In this document: positions 25,348 through 33,290 of the stretch, one piece after another | Numbering within the stretch: the first letter of the stretch is position 1 | Layout of the letters: each line of letters begins with the position of its first letter | Assembly (NCBI GenBank): GCA_002359895.1 | Contig: DEOB01000011.1 | Coordinates: forward strand, 435,203 to 499,202 | DNA length: 64,000 nucleotides | Direction of reading: 5' to 3' | Source of the DNA: Stenotrophomonas sp. UBA2629 | GTDB taxonomy: Bacteria; Pseudomonadota; Gammaproteobacteria; Xanthomonadales; Xanthomonadaceae | The notes under the pieces: model-generated | The model's database searches: none | The model's input: the letters and a program-made list of their open reading frames with translations, nothing else | Told to the model about the DNA's origin: nothing | Program-made: the position numbers and the translations under genes

Positions 25348-26028
25348 TTGCTGCGACTCCTCCTGTTATTGACCTGCACCCTGCTGCCGCTGGCAGCCAG
25401 CGCCGCGCCCGACCGCTACCGGTTGGACCCGGTACACACACGTGTGCTGTTTGCCATTGAACATGCCGGGTTCTCGCAGGCATTGGGCACGGTGTCGGGC
25501 AGCGAGGGCGTGCTGCTGTTCGACCCGGACGACTGGTCCAGCGCGCAGTTGGACGTGGTGGTTCCCATCGCCCGGCTGGACCTGGGTGATGAGAAATGGA
25601 ACCAGGCCACCCTCGCCCGCAATCTGTTGGATGGCGAACGCTTCCCGCAGGCGCATTTCGTCTCCCACCGGGTCGAAGCCATTGATGCCCAGCATGCGCG
25701 TGTTTTTGGCCAACTGAGCTTGCGCGGCGTCAGCCATGAAGTGGTGCTCGACGTCACCCTCAATGCCGTCAAGCGCCACCCGTTGCCACCGTTCCGCCGC
25801 ACCGCCGGTTTTTCAGCGAGGGCCACGCTGAGCCGCAGCGACTTCGGCATGGACGCGTGGAAGTCGGTCATCGGCGACCGCGTCGAGCTGCGTATCGAAG
25901 CCGAGGCGGTGCGCGATGGCAATGCAGAAGCCCCCACCGTCTCCGACCCTCCATCCACACCCGTTGACGACGCATTGCAGGACGCGGCCGATGCCGCCCT
26001 GAAACTTGAACAAGGAAACCATCCATGA
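25348..26028 (+). CDS. YceI family secreted lipid-binding protein (first copy)
   Basis: 226 residues if the TTG at 25348 is used (GGGGCAG is about 8 bases upstream); another TTG 9 codons upstream has no ribosome site. A signal peptide (MLRLLLLLTCTLLPLAASA) is followed by DRYRLDPVHTRVLFAIEHAGFSQ, the YceI lipocalin-like core (polyisoprenoid or fatty-acid amide binding), and a short Asp/Ala-rich C-terminal tail not seen in the second copy. Its stop overlaps the cytochrome b561 start by 4 bp. Confidence 0.85.
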   Translation: MLRLLLLLTCTLLPLAASAAPDRYRLDPVHTRVLFAIEHAGFSQALGTVSGSEGVLLFDPDDWSSAQLDVVVPIARLDLGDEKWNQATLARNLLDGERFPQAHFVSHRVEAIDAQHARVFGQLSLRGVSHEVVLDVTLNAVKRHPLPPFRRTAGFSARATLSRSDFGMDAWKSVIGDRVELRIEAEAVRDGNAEAPTVSDPPSTPVDDALQDAADAALKLEQGNHP

Positions 26029-26603
26029 GCCTGAAGAACACTCCCGCACGCTGGGGCAGCGTCAGCAAATCCCTGCACTGGTTGATCGCGGTGTTGATCC
26101 TGGCCTTGGGCATCGTCGGCCTGATCATGGGCGAGTTCCCCAAAACGCCGAAGTACTTCTGGATCTACACGATGCACAAGTCCATCGGCATCACCGTGCT
26201 GGTGCTGGTGGTGGTGCGCCTGGTGTGGCGTTTGTATGCCGGCGCACCGGACGCCGTACCCGGCACGCCAAGCTGGCAGGAACGCATCGCCTCGGCCACG
26301 CATTGGCTGCTGTACGTGATGATGTTCGCCATACCGCTGTCCGGCTGGGTGTACGACTCGGCCAGCGGACTGCGCCCGTTCAAGCTGTTCGGCCTGTTCG
26401 ACATGCCCAAGCTGGTCGCCCCCAGCGACGCCATCAGCCAGGTGTCCCACAACATTCACGAATGGGGCTTCTGGGCCCTGATTCTGATGGTGCTGGCACA
26501 TGCCGGCGCCGCGTTCTATCACCACATTCATCAGCGTGATGCCACCCTTGTCCGCATACTGCCGCAAGGCTGGCTTACCACCCCACAGAAGGAATCGGCA
26601 TGA
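26025..26603 (+). CDS. Cytochrome b561 family protein (CybB-like)
   Basis: 192 residues with four hydrophobic helices. Haem-ligand histidines are visible in KSLHWLIAVL, YTMHKSIGI, and the late HNIHEWGFW / HAGAAFYHH segments; AIPLSGWVYDSASG is the b561 signature. It transfers electrons in the inner membrane, probably quinol-linked. It is the middle gene of a three-gene operon (YceI-b561-YceI) with 4-bp overlaps at both ends, a frequent pairing in proteobacteria. Confidence 0.93.
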   Translation: MSLKNTPARWGSVSKSLHWLIAVLILALGIVGLIMGEFPKTPKYFWIYTMHKSIGITVLVLVVVRLVWRLYAGAPDAVPGTPSWQERIASATHWLLYVMMFAIPLSGWVYDSASGLRPFKLFGLFDMPKLVAPSDAISQVSHNIHEWGFWALILMVLAHAGAAFYHHIHQRDATLVRILPQGWLTTPQKESA

Positions 26604-27172
26604 ACATCAAACTCACCTCCCCCGCTGCCGTCGCCGCAGCGCTCGCCGGCATGCTGGCCACCGCGCCGGTGCTGGCAGCCGACTATGTGCAGGCACCGGG
26701 CGCAGGCTCGATCCTGGTGTTTGCCACCAAGTACGACGGCGAAGTGTTCACGGGCACCTTCCCGGACTTCAAGACCCAACTCAGCTTTGACCCGGCAGAT
26801 CCGGCCGCCGCCAAACTCGACGTCACCATTCCATTGGCCACCGCCAAGAGCGGCAACAGCGACCGTGACTCCACCCTGCTCGGCGCCGATTTCTTCAACG
26901 TCGCCTCGTTCGCGCAGGCACGTTACACCGCCAATGGCTTCCGCGCGTTGGGCAACAACCAGTTCGTTGCCGACGGCACGCTGGACCTGCATGGCGTCAG
27001 CAAGCCGGTCAGCCTCACCCTCACTTGGGCACCGGGTACGCAGCCGGTGCTGACCGGCAAGGCCACCGTGAAGCGCCTGGACTTTGGCGTGGGCGCCGGT
27101 GATTGGGCCGACACCAAAACCATCCCCAACGAAACGGCGATCAGCACCATCGTCAAGTTCAACGCCAAGTAA
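26600..27172 (+). CDS. YceI family secreted lipid-binding protein (second copy)
   Basis: 190 residues; the signal peptide ends near AGMLATAPVLA. The core has FATKYDGEVFTGTFPDFKTQLSFDP, DSTLLGADFFNVASFAQARY and TLDLHGVSKPVSLTLTW, all YceI features. Overlaps cytochrome b561 by 4 bp. It is a distant paralogue of the gene at 25348, lacking the latter's C-terminal extension. A strong terminator follows at 27188. Confidence 0.92.
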   Translation: MNIKLTSPAAVAAALAGMLATAPVLAADYVQAPGAGSILVFATKYDGEVFTGTFPDFKTQLSFDPADPAAAKLDVTIPLATAKSGNSDRDSTLLGADFFNVASFAQARYTANGFRALGNNQFVADGTLDLHGVSKPVSLTLTWAPGTQPVLTGKATVKRLDFGVGAGDWADTKTIPNETAISTIVKFNAK

Positions 27173-27187
27173 GCACGCAACGAACAG

Positions 27188-27220
27188 ACGCCCGGCCTTC
27201 CTCGGATGGCCGGGCGTTTT
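27188..27220 (+). terminator. Rho-independent terminator of the YceI operon
   Basis: Perfect 10-bp stem ACGCCCGGCC / GGCCGGGCGT with a 10-nt loop, followed by TTTTCGTT, 15 bases after the YceI stop. Confidence 0.8.
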
Positions 27221-27255
27221 CGTTGCCGTCACACACTACATTTGATCTGCGCGCG

Positions 27256-27678
27256 TCAGCGCCCGCGCAACAAACGATGCAGCAACATGCCGCCGATCAT
27301 TGCCGGCACAAACCACAGTGCTTCGGACGACAACACGCCCAGCCCCACCAGTGCCGGGCCAGGGCAATAACCCGCCAGGCCCCAGCCAATGCCAAACAGC
27401 GCCGCGCCTAGCAGCAACGGCCGGTCGATGACGCGCAGCTCCGACACCTGAAAACGCTCGGCAAACACAGGGTGTGGCCGGCGTAGCACAAAGCGGAACA
27501 ACACCAGCGTGGTCAGCACCGCGCCGCCGAGTACAAACAGCAATGCCGGATCGAACTCACCTGCCACATCCAGAAAGCCGAGGATGCGCATCGGATCGGT
27601 CATCCCCGACACCGCCAAACCCAAACCGAACAACGCGCCGGACAACAGCGCCGCTGAAGTGATCTTCATGCTGCTCAT
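27256..27678 (-). CDS. DUF6691 / YeeE-YedE half-transporter (second subunit)
   Basis: 140 residues from the ATG at 27678, overlapping the previous gene by 4 bp. Four hydrophobic helices; signature GLGLAVSGMTDPMRILGFLDVAGEFDPALLFVLGGA and the cysteine motif GWGLAGYCPGPALVGLG. These proteins pair with a second small YeeE-like protein and are thought to move reduced sulfur species. Last gene of the blh operon. Confidence 0.88.
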   Translation of the reverse strand: MSSMKITSAALLSGALFGLGLAVSGMTDPMRILGFLDVAGEFDPALLFVLGGAVLTTLVLFRFVLRRPHPVFAERFQVSELRVIDRPLLLGAALFGIGWGLAGYCPGPALVGLGVLSSEALWFVPAMIGGMLLHRLLRGR

Positions 27679-28088
27679 GCCACATGCCTCACCAGATAGG
27701 TCGTCACTATCGCGGCCGCCATGAAGGTCAGCACTGCCGCCAACGAACGCGGCGACAACCGCCCCAGGCCACACACGCCATGACCACTGGTGCAGCCATT
27801 GCCCATGCGCGTACCAAACCCGACCAACACGCCCGCGATCACCAGCAGCACCGGTGAAAAGCCCTGCCGTGGCACATACGCGCCCGGCACCCACCACAAC
27901 CATGCCGCACCAGCACCGATCAAACCCAGCACAAACGCGATGCGCCAAACCACCTCACCCCGACGCGGCATCAGCACGCCGCCAACAATGCCGCTGATAC
28001 CCGCGATGCGCCCGGTCAACCACAACAGCAACGTTGCGGCCATACCAATCAACACGCCACCGGCCAAGGCGCTCATCCAGCCATTCAT
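27675..28088 (-). CDS. YeeE/YedE family membrane protein (first subunit)
   Basis: 137 residues from the ATG at 28088, overlapping blh by 4 bp and the next gene by 4 bp. About four helices; the conserved cysteine motif RMGNGCTSGHGVCGLGRLSPRS is the sulfur-relay motif of the YeeE/YedE (TsuA) family. Together with the DUF6691 protein it probably forms one transporter or channel for sulfite, thiosulfate or persulfide, consistent with the BigR/Blh context. Confidence 0.88.
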   Translation of the reverse strand: MNGWMSALAGGVLIGMAATLLLWLTGRIAGISGIVGGVLMPRRGEVVWRIAFVLGLIGAGAAWLWWVPGAYVPRQGFSPVLLVIAGVLVGFGTRMGNGCTSGHGVCGLGRLSPRSLAAVLTFMAAAIVTTYLVRHVA

Positions 28089-28978
28089 TGCGCGTCGTGC
28101 CCCATCTTGTTCAACGGCAGGCGGAAATAACGGATGCCGTTGGCATCCGGCTCCGGCAGACGGCCACCGCGAATATTGACCTGCAACGCGGGCAGGATCA
28201 GCCGTGGCACTGGCAGGGTGGCATCGCGTTGCAGCCGCATCTGTACGAACGCGGCCTCGTCGGTGCCGTTCTTCAGATGCACGTTGTCCAGCTTCTGCTC
28301 GGCAATACTGGTCTGCGGTTGCGCCTCGCGCTTGCTGCCTGGGTAGTCGTGGCACAGGAAGATGCGCGTGGTTTCCGGCAGCGCCAGGATCTTCTGGATC
28401 GAGGCAAACAGGCAATGCGCGTCACCGCCCGGGAAGTCCGTGCGCGCAGTGCCGGTGTCCACCGCAAATACCGTGTCACCAATGAACGCCGCGTCGCCGA
28501 TCACATAGGTCAAGCTGTCATCGGTATGCCCCGGCGTGGCAATCACCTGCACCTGCATCGGCCCGATGTTCAACTGGTCGCCCTCGACCAGCAGCCGGTC
28601 GAACTGACGGCCGTCGGCAACGAACTCATCGCCCAACCCGAACAGCGTTTTGAAACGCTGCTGCACCTGGATGATGCCCCGCCCGATCGCCACTGGCGCA
28701 TGCAGCGTATCGGCCAGATACCCCGCTGCACTGAGATGATCGGCGTGTGCATGGGTTTCCAGAATCCACTCCACCTTCAGGCGCCGTTCGCTCACGAACG
28801 CGAGCACCGCATCGGCCGAGGTGGTGGCTGTGCGTGCGCCAGCGGCCTCGTAATCCAGCAACGGATCAATGATCGCCGCCGCACCGTCCACATCGTCATA
28901 CACCACATACGTGAACGTGCCGGTGTCTTTATCGAAGAAGGCTTCAACCCGAGGGCTGCACGTTGAATTCCGGCTCAT
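28085..28978 (-). CDS. Blh-type persulfide dioxygenase (MBL fold)
   Basis: 297 residues. Metal-binding THAHADH (His76, His78, Asp80, His81), TPGHTDDSLTYVIGDAAFIGDTVF and LFLCHDYPG match ETHE1/Blh sulfur dioxygenases, which oxidise glutathione persulfide to sulfite using one mononuclear iron. Unlike Xylella Blh it lacks a fused DUF442 phosphatase-like domain. First gene of a three-gene operon with two YeeE-type proteins, divergent from the BigR-like repressor across a palindromic operator. Not a beta-lactamase despite the fold. Confidence 0.88.
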   Translation of the reverse strand: MSRNSTCSPRVEAFFDKDTGTFTYVVYDDVDGAAAIIDPLLDYEAAGARTATTSADAVLAFVSERRLKVEWILETHAHADHLSAAGYLADTLHAPVAIGRGIIQVQQRFKTLFGLGDEFVADGRQFDRLLVEGDQLNIGPMQVQVIATPGHTDDSLTYVIGDAAFIGDTVFAVDTGTARTDFPGGDAHCLFASIQKILALPETTRIFLCHDYPGSKREAQPQTSIAEQKLDNVHLKNGTDEAAFVQMRLQRDATLPVPRLILPALQVNIRGGRLPEPDANGIRYFRLPLNKMGHDAQ

Positions 28979-28998
28979 GAAAACCTGCCACTTTGTAA

Positions 28999-29014
28999 TT
29001 TAGACTTTTCTAAA
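28999..29014. promoter_or_regulatory. Palindromic AT-rich operator (BigR-box-like) between blh and bigR
   Basis: Inverted repeat TTTAGA-CTTT-TCTAAA in an AT-rich patch (about 28992-29021) of the 83-bp divergent promoter region. BigR is known to bind an AT-rich palindrome over its own promoter; this is the only such site here. Confidence 0.6.
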
Positions 29015-29061
29015 CTATATTGGCCGCCAGCAAATCACAAGCCCCGGGCCAACACCTACGC

Positions 29062-29391
29062 ATGAATGCGACCGATTTGGATCTTGAGCAGATGCAGGCC
29101 CATGCCGAACAGGCAGCGCAGCTGCTCAAGTCACTCGCCCACCCGGCGCGCCTGCGCGTGCTGTGCCAATTGGTGGAAGGCGAAGCCTCGGTCGGCGAAC
29201 TGCAGGCGCGCGTCGGCTTGTCGATGTCGGCACTGTCACAGCACCTTGCGGTGATGCGCGAGGCCGCGCTGGTCAGCACCCGCCGCGAAGCACAGACCAT
29301 TTACTACGCCTTGGCCGACAGCCCCGCGCTGGGCGTGATGCATGCGCTGCATGAGGCCTACTGCGGCAAGCAGAAACGCAGACGCCGGTGA
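29062..29391 (+). CDS. BigR-like ArsR-family sulfide/persulfide-responsive repressor
   Basis: 109 residues from the ATG at 29062. ArsR winged helix: LLKSLAHPARLRVLCQLVEGEASVGEL, then the recognition helix MSALSQHLAVMREAALV. Two cysteines, Cys35 and Cys101, lie 66 residues apart, the same spacing as the redox pair Cys42/Cys108 of Xylella BigR, whose disulfide or tetrasulfide bridge relieves repression. No metal-site motif ELCVCDL is present. Divergent from blh and sharing the operator at 28999. Confidence 0.85.
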   Translation: MNATDLDLEQMQAHAEQAAQLLKSLAHPARLRVLCQLVEGEASVGELQARVGLSMSALSQHLAVMREAALVSTRREAQTIYYALADSPALGVMHALHEAYCGKQKRRRR

Positions 29392-29437
29392 TGCCGTCGC
29401 TGTCGCCGGGCGACGTCAGAACCAGCCAATTGCCACC

Positions 29438-32400
29438 TCACTGCAGTGGTGCCTGAGCCACCGTGCGCGCTGCCAGCAAGCGATCCAGGATGGATTTCAA
29501 TGCTAAGGGCCGTACCGGCTTCTGCAGCAGCGTCAATCCCTGCTCCAGCACTTCGCGGCGTGTAGCCAAGCTGTCATCGGCGCTGATGATCAACGTTGGC
29601 CGCGCGCCAAAACGTTCGGCCAAACGCAGTTGCAAGGCCGTGCCGGTATCGCCCTCATCAAGGTTGTAATCGAACAACCACAACACCGCAGGTTGCCGCT
29701 CCATCGCCGCAAACGCCTCGGCATCGCCGGACGCTTCAGCCACTGCATAGCCCCAGCCCCGCAGCAATCCCGCCAGTGCATTCAACGCAGCAGGGTCGTT
29801 GTCCACCACCAGCACCGGCACTGCATTCACTGCACCGACGGCTTTGCCCAACGTCACCACAGCCATCGGCGCAACCGCCGAGGCAACCGATACCGAGAAC
29901 ACCGTGCCCCTGCCCTTGTCACTGCGCAGCGCCAACGGCGCATGCAGCAAGCCGGCGATGCGGTCTGCGATCGCCAAGCCAAGGCCCAGCCCTTGCCCGC
30001 TGCTGTCCTCGCCACGACGGAACTCCTCGAAGATTCTGCGCTGCTCACTTTTTGCGATGCCGGGGCCGGTGTCGTGTACCTCGATGCGAACGCGGCCATT
30101 ATCGCGACGCACACCAAACAGCACGCCACCGTGCGTGGTGTAACGCACCGCGTTGGCCAGAAAATTCTGCAGCACGCGCCGCAGCAGTTGCGGGTCACTG
30201 TTCACCCACACGCGGCTGGGCACGTAATGGAACGCCAACCCGCGTGCGGCCGCCAATGCACGGAACTCCGACGCCAGCGGATCCAATACCTCCGCCAATG
30301 GCAGATCGCGCGGCTGCGGCACCAGGCCACCGGCTTCCAGGCGCGACATATCGAACAGGCCGGTCAACAGATCGGTAGTCGAATCCAATGCACCACGTAT
30401 CTGCACGATGGCCTGTTGCTGCTGCGTGGATTCCACCTGCTGCGCCAATGTATCGGTGAACAGATGCGCCGCGTGCACCGGCTGCAGCAGGTCATGCCCT
30501 ACTGCCGCAAGAAAGCGGCTCTTGGCATCATTGGCACGCTCGGCCTCACGTTTGGCGGACTCCAGCAACGCCGTGCGCTCACCCACGCGCTGCTCCAGGG
30601 TTTCGTTGCTGCGCTTGAGCTCGCGCTCGCTGCGCCGGAACGCGGTGACATCGGTGAATGTCGCCACAAAACCACCGCCCGGCATCGGGTTGCCACGGAT
30701 TTCAACAATGCTGCCGTCCGGGAAAACGCGCTCGGTGAGATGCGGCGTACCTGCACGCATGAATGCCAATCGGCGATCCACCGCACGTTCGTCATCGCCA
30801 CGTTGCGGCATCGCCCGCAAGGACCAGCGGGTCAGGTCAACAATCGGCCGGCCCACCTGCAGCAACGCATCGGGAAAACCGAACATGCGCGCATATGGCC
30901 GGTTCCATGCCACCAGCCGCTGCTCGCGGTCGATCACGCTGATGCCCTGGCTCATGTTCTGCAGCGCCGCCTGCAATACCTGCTGGCTGAAACGCAGATC
31001 CTGCGATGCCTCGCTGACGATGGCAGCCACCGTCGCCAGTTCGCTGCCTTCGCGTCGCGCCGCATCCAGTAGAAGCCTTGCCGATGCGGCACCAAGTACC
31101 GCAGACAATTCACGTTCCAGCTGCGCTTCAATCAATGCCGGCACCGGGCCGTTGCGCGGCGCATCGGCCAGCAACCGTTCCACTTTCTCGAATGGCAGAA
31201 AGCGCCGGCCGGCATTACGCAACGTGTCGGCATCCAGGTTGCGGCTGGTGCGGTCCGGCGTATCACGGCGCCATACCATGGCCAGCAATGTCACCGCCGT
31301 ACCGACGAACAGGCTGGCACCCACCGCACGCCCCAGCGGTGTCCAACCGGTCAAGCCAAACAAACCCTGTGGCGCCAACCATTGCCAACCAAACGGGCCG
31401 TTCAATACCCAGCCCGGCGCCTGCCCGTCACCACTCAACAGCGACGGCAGCAGCAACACCCACGCCCAGGTCGCAAAGCCAGCCAACACGCCTGCAATGG
31501 CCGCGCGCGGCGGCGTCTGCGGCCGCCATATCGCAAACGCCAACACCGGCACCAGCGTGGCCAATGCCGAGAACGAAACCGCACCGATATCGGCCAGCAC
31601 ATTGCCGCCGCCGATCAAACGGCTGTAGGCCCAAGCCAGCAGCATGATCACGCAGATGCCGACGCGCCGCAGCCACACCAACTCGCGCCGGTGATCACCA
31701 CCGCCGGCGCGTGCCCAGGCACCCCGCACCAGGCCGGGCGCAAACCAATGGTTGCCGATCATCAGACTCAACGTCAGCGTACTCACCACCACCATGCCGG
31801 TGGCCGCGCTCAAGCCGCCCAGAAAGGCGAACAGGGCAATGCCTTCGTGGCCTGCGGAAAACGGCAACGCCAAGGTGTACATGTCTGAAGGCACACTGTT
31901 GCCGAGCAGCGCGGTACCTGCACGGGCCAACGGCAGGATCGGCAGCGCGATCAACAGCAGATACAGCGGAAACAGCCAGCGCGCGGTGCGCACATCGGCC
32001 GGATCACGACATTCCACAACGCCCACGTGAAACTGATGCGGCAGCAGAAACATCGCCAGCCCGCCCAACAACACCAGCGGTATGAAACCGCCAGCCGGTG
32101 CATCGGCCGGCGGCGCAGGGATGGCCGGCAGGCTGTCCAAGCCAAACCAGACAAACGCGCCCAGCGCCAACATCGCGCACAGCTTGAATACCGATTCCAC
32201 CGCCATTGCCAGCACCAGCCCACGGTTGTGTTCTGACACATCGGCCTTGCGTGCACCAAACAACATCGCGAACAACGCCATCGCCAGCGCTACATACAAC
32301 GCGCTGTCATGCCACAGTGAGCCACCTTGGCCTGCATCCACCGCGCGCGAGGTGATCATGCCGAAGCTCATCGCCACCGCTTTCAACTGCAGCGCGATGT

Positions 32401-32785
32401 AGGGGATCAAGCCCAACGCAGCGACCAGCGTCACCGTCGCCGCCAGCCATGCATCGCGTCCCAGCCGCGCCGCGATCAGGTCCGCCAGCGACGTGGCATT
32501 GGTTTCACGCGCAAGGCGCACCAGCCGCACCATCACTCCCACGGACAAGGCGTAGAACAGAATCGCACCGACAAAGGTGGGCGGCAGCGGCCAGCCGTAA
32601 CGTGCGGCCTGGGTGACCGTGCCGTAGAAGGTCCATGAGGTGCAATGCACCGCCAGCGAGAGTGCGTAGACGTGTCGCCAGTGCCGCGCGAATGCGGTCG
32701 GCCGGCGCTCGCCGTACAGCGCCGCACCAAACATCAGCGCCAACCAGGCCACCCCCGCCAGCGCCACCGTCACCAGACTCAACAT
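29438..32785 (-). CDS. Transporter-fused hybrid sensor kinase (SSS-PAS-HisKA-HATPase-REC)
   Basis: 1115 residues. Residues 1-505 form a sodium:solute symporter-like membrane module of about 13 helices; PAS about 605-720; coiled coil about 720-755; HisKA with phospho-His764 (VGHDLLQPV); HATPase about 865-970 (NAVRYT, DTGPGIA, GLGLGLAI); receiver about 990-1105 with Asp1039. This is the CbrA/NahK-like class, with a C-terminal receiver added. It may sense a transported metabolite or sodium gradient. No response regulator lies alongside. Its nearest neighbours are the divergent TonB receptor / GntP pair beyond a 505-bp repeat-containing gap. Confidence 0.9.
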   Translation of the reverse strand: MLSLVTVALAGVAWLALMFGAALYGERRPTAFARHWRHVYALSLAVHCTSWTFYGTVTQAARYGWPLPPTFVGAILFYALSVGVMVRLVRLARETNATSLADLIAARLGRDAWLAATVTLVAALGLIPYIALQLKAVAMSFGMITSRAVDAGQGGSLWHDSALYVALAMALFAMLFGARKADVSEHNRGLVLAMAVESVFKLCAMLALGAFVWFGLDSLPAIPAPPADAPAGGFIPLVLLGGLAMFLLPHQFHVGVVECRDPADVRTARWLFPLYLLLIALPILPLARAGTALLGNSVPSDMYTLALPFSAGHEGIALFAFLGGLSAATGMVVVSTLTLSLMIGNHWFAPGLVRGAWARAGGGDHRRELVWLRRVGICVIMLLAWAYSRLIGGGNVLADIGAVSFSALATLVPVLAFAIWRPQTPPRAAIAGVLAGFATWAWVLLLPSLLSGDGQAPGWVLNGPFGWQWLAPQGLFGLTGWTPLGRAVGASLFVGTAVTLLAMVWRRDTPDRTSRNLDADTLRNAGRRFLPFEKVERLLADAPRNGPVPALIEAQLERELSAVLGAASARLLLDAARREGSELATVAAIVSEASQDLRFSQQVLQAALQNMSQGISVIDREQRLVAWNRPYARMFGFPDALLQVGRPIVDLTRWSLRAMPQRGDDERAVDRRLAFMRAGTPHLTERVFPDGSIVEIRGNPMPGGGFVATFTDVTAFRRSERELKRSNETLEQRVGERTALLESAKREAERANDAKSRFLAAVGHDLLQPVHAAHLFTDTLAQQVESTQQQQAIVQIRGALDSTTDLLTGLFDMSRLEAGGLVPQPRDLPLAEVLDPLASEFRALAAARGLAFHYVPSRVWVNSDPQLLRRVLQNFLANAVRYTTHGGVLFGVRRDNGRVRIEVHDTGPGIAKSEQRRIFEEFRRGEDSSGQGLGLGLAIADRIAGLLHAPLALRSDKGRGTVFSVSVASAVAPMAVVTLGKAVGAVNAVPVLVVDNDPAALNALAGLLRGWGYAVAEASGDAEAFAAMERQPAVLWLFDYNLDEGDTGTALQLRLAERFGARPTLIISADDSLATRREVLEQGLTLLQKPVRPLALKSILDRLLAARTVAQAPLQ

Positions 32786-32918
32786 GTAGTTAGGTTCCCC
32801 ACAGACTGATGGGCAGGATACGGAGTAAGTGCGCGGCGTTGAAGGGATGAAAACTTGCAGAAGGAGCAGTGACGATGACGGCGGCGAATGCGATTACGGC
32901 ACGTGATGCGGCTTGAAG

Positions 32919-32954
32919 CCCCTCTCCCTCTGGGAGAGGGGTTGGGGTGAGGGT
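32919..32954 (+). repeat. Dispersed intergenic hairpin repeat, copy 3
   Basis: Stem CCCCTCTCCC / GGGAGAGGGG with a 3-nt loop (32919-32941), followed by TTGGGGTGAGGG. Same orientation as the copy at 6617. Confidence 0.75.
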
Positions 32955-33084
32955 GCGGTGCCTGATCCATTGATCCATGACTGCTCACTTCATGGCGGAT
33001 GTGCAGTGCACAGTCATTTTCCCGCGCACTGGCGCATGACCAGCCCACGCCGAAAGGTCCTGGCGAAGATCACCCGCAAAAACT

Positions 33085-33124
33085 GCCCTCACCCCCAACC
33101 CCTCTCCCGTGAACGAGAGAGGGG
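33085..33124 (-). repeat. Dispersed intergenic hairpin repeat, copy 4
   Basis: CCCTCACCCCCAA leader, then a CCCCTCTC / GAGAGGGG stem with a diverged centre. Same orientation as the copy at 5355; inverted relative to the copy 130 bp away at 32919. Confidence 0.65.
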
Positions 33125-33219
33125 CTTCAAACCAGAGCCAGAGCAACGGCAACGGCCAAAAGCCAAGGCCAAATGCAACAGCGGCAGCAAAGCCGAAGGC
33201 AATCCCGATCCCATACGCA

Positions 33220-33253
33220 GGAACCCTTCTCCGCCAAGCGGAAAAGGGTTCCT
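33220..33253 (-). terminator. Long hairpin downstream of the TonB receptor gene
   Basis: A 15-bp stem GGAACCCTTCTCCGC / GCGGAAAAGGGTTCC with one mismatch and a 4-nt or smaller loop, about 37 bp past the receptor stop. No T-run on the minus strand; a terminator or repeat relic. Confidence 0.5.
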
Positions 33254-33290
33254 TTGACTTCCTGTCAGCGGACTGTCGCCGGCCGTTTCA

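Larger units (their letters stand above)
32786..33290. other. 505-bp gene-free gap with three hairpin repeats
   Basis: No supported gene. Contains two copies of the dispersed CCCCTCTCCC hairpin (32919-32954 forward, 33085-33124 reverse) and a 15-bp stem near the receptor's 3' end (33220-33253). The promoter of the kinase should lie near 32790-32900. Confidence 0.6.

Noticed and set aside
25416..26567. Minus-strand frame of 383 codons antisense to YceI and cytochrome b561
   Set aside because: It crosses two overlapping genes with clear family motifs and lacks any of its own.
28085..28978. Beta-lactamase
   Set aside because: The MBL fold with THAHADH in a BigR/YeeE context fits a persulfide dioxygenase; B3 cysteines and the third-ligand motif are absent.
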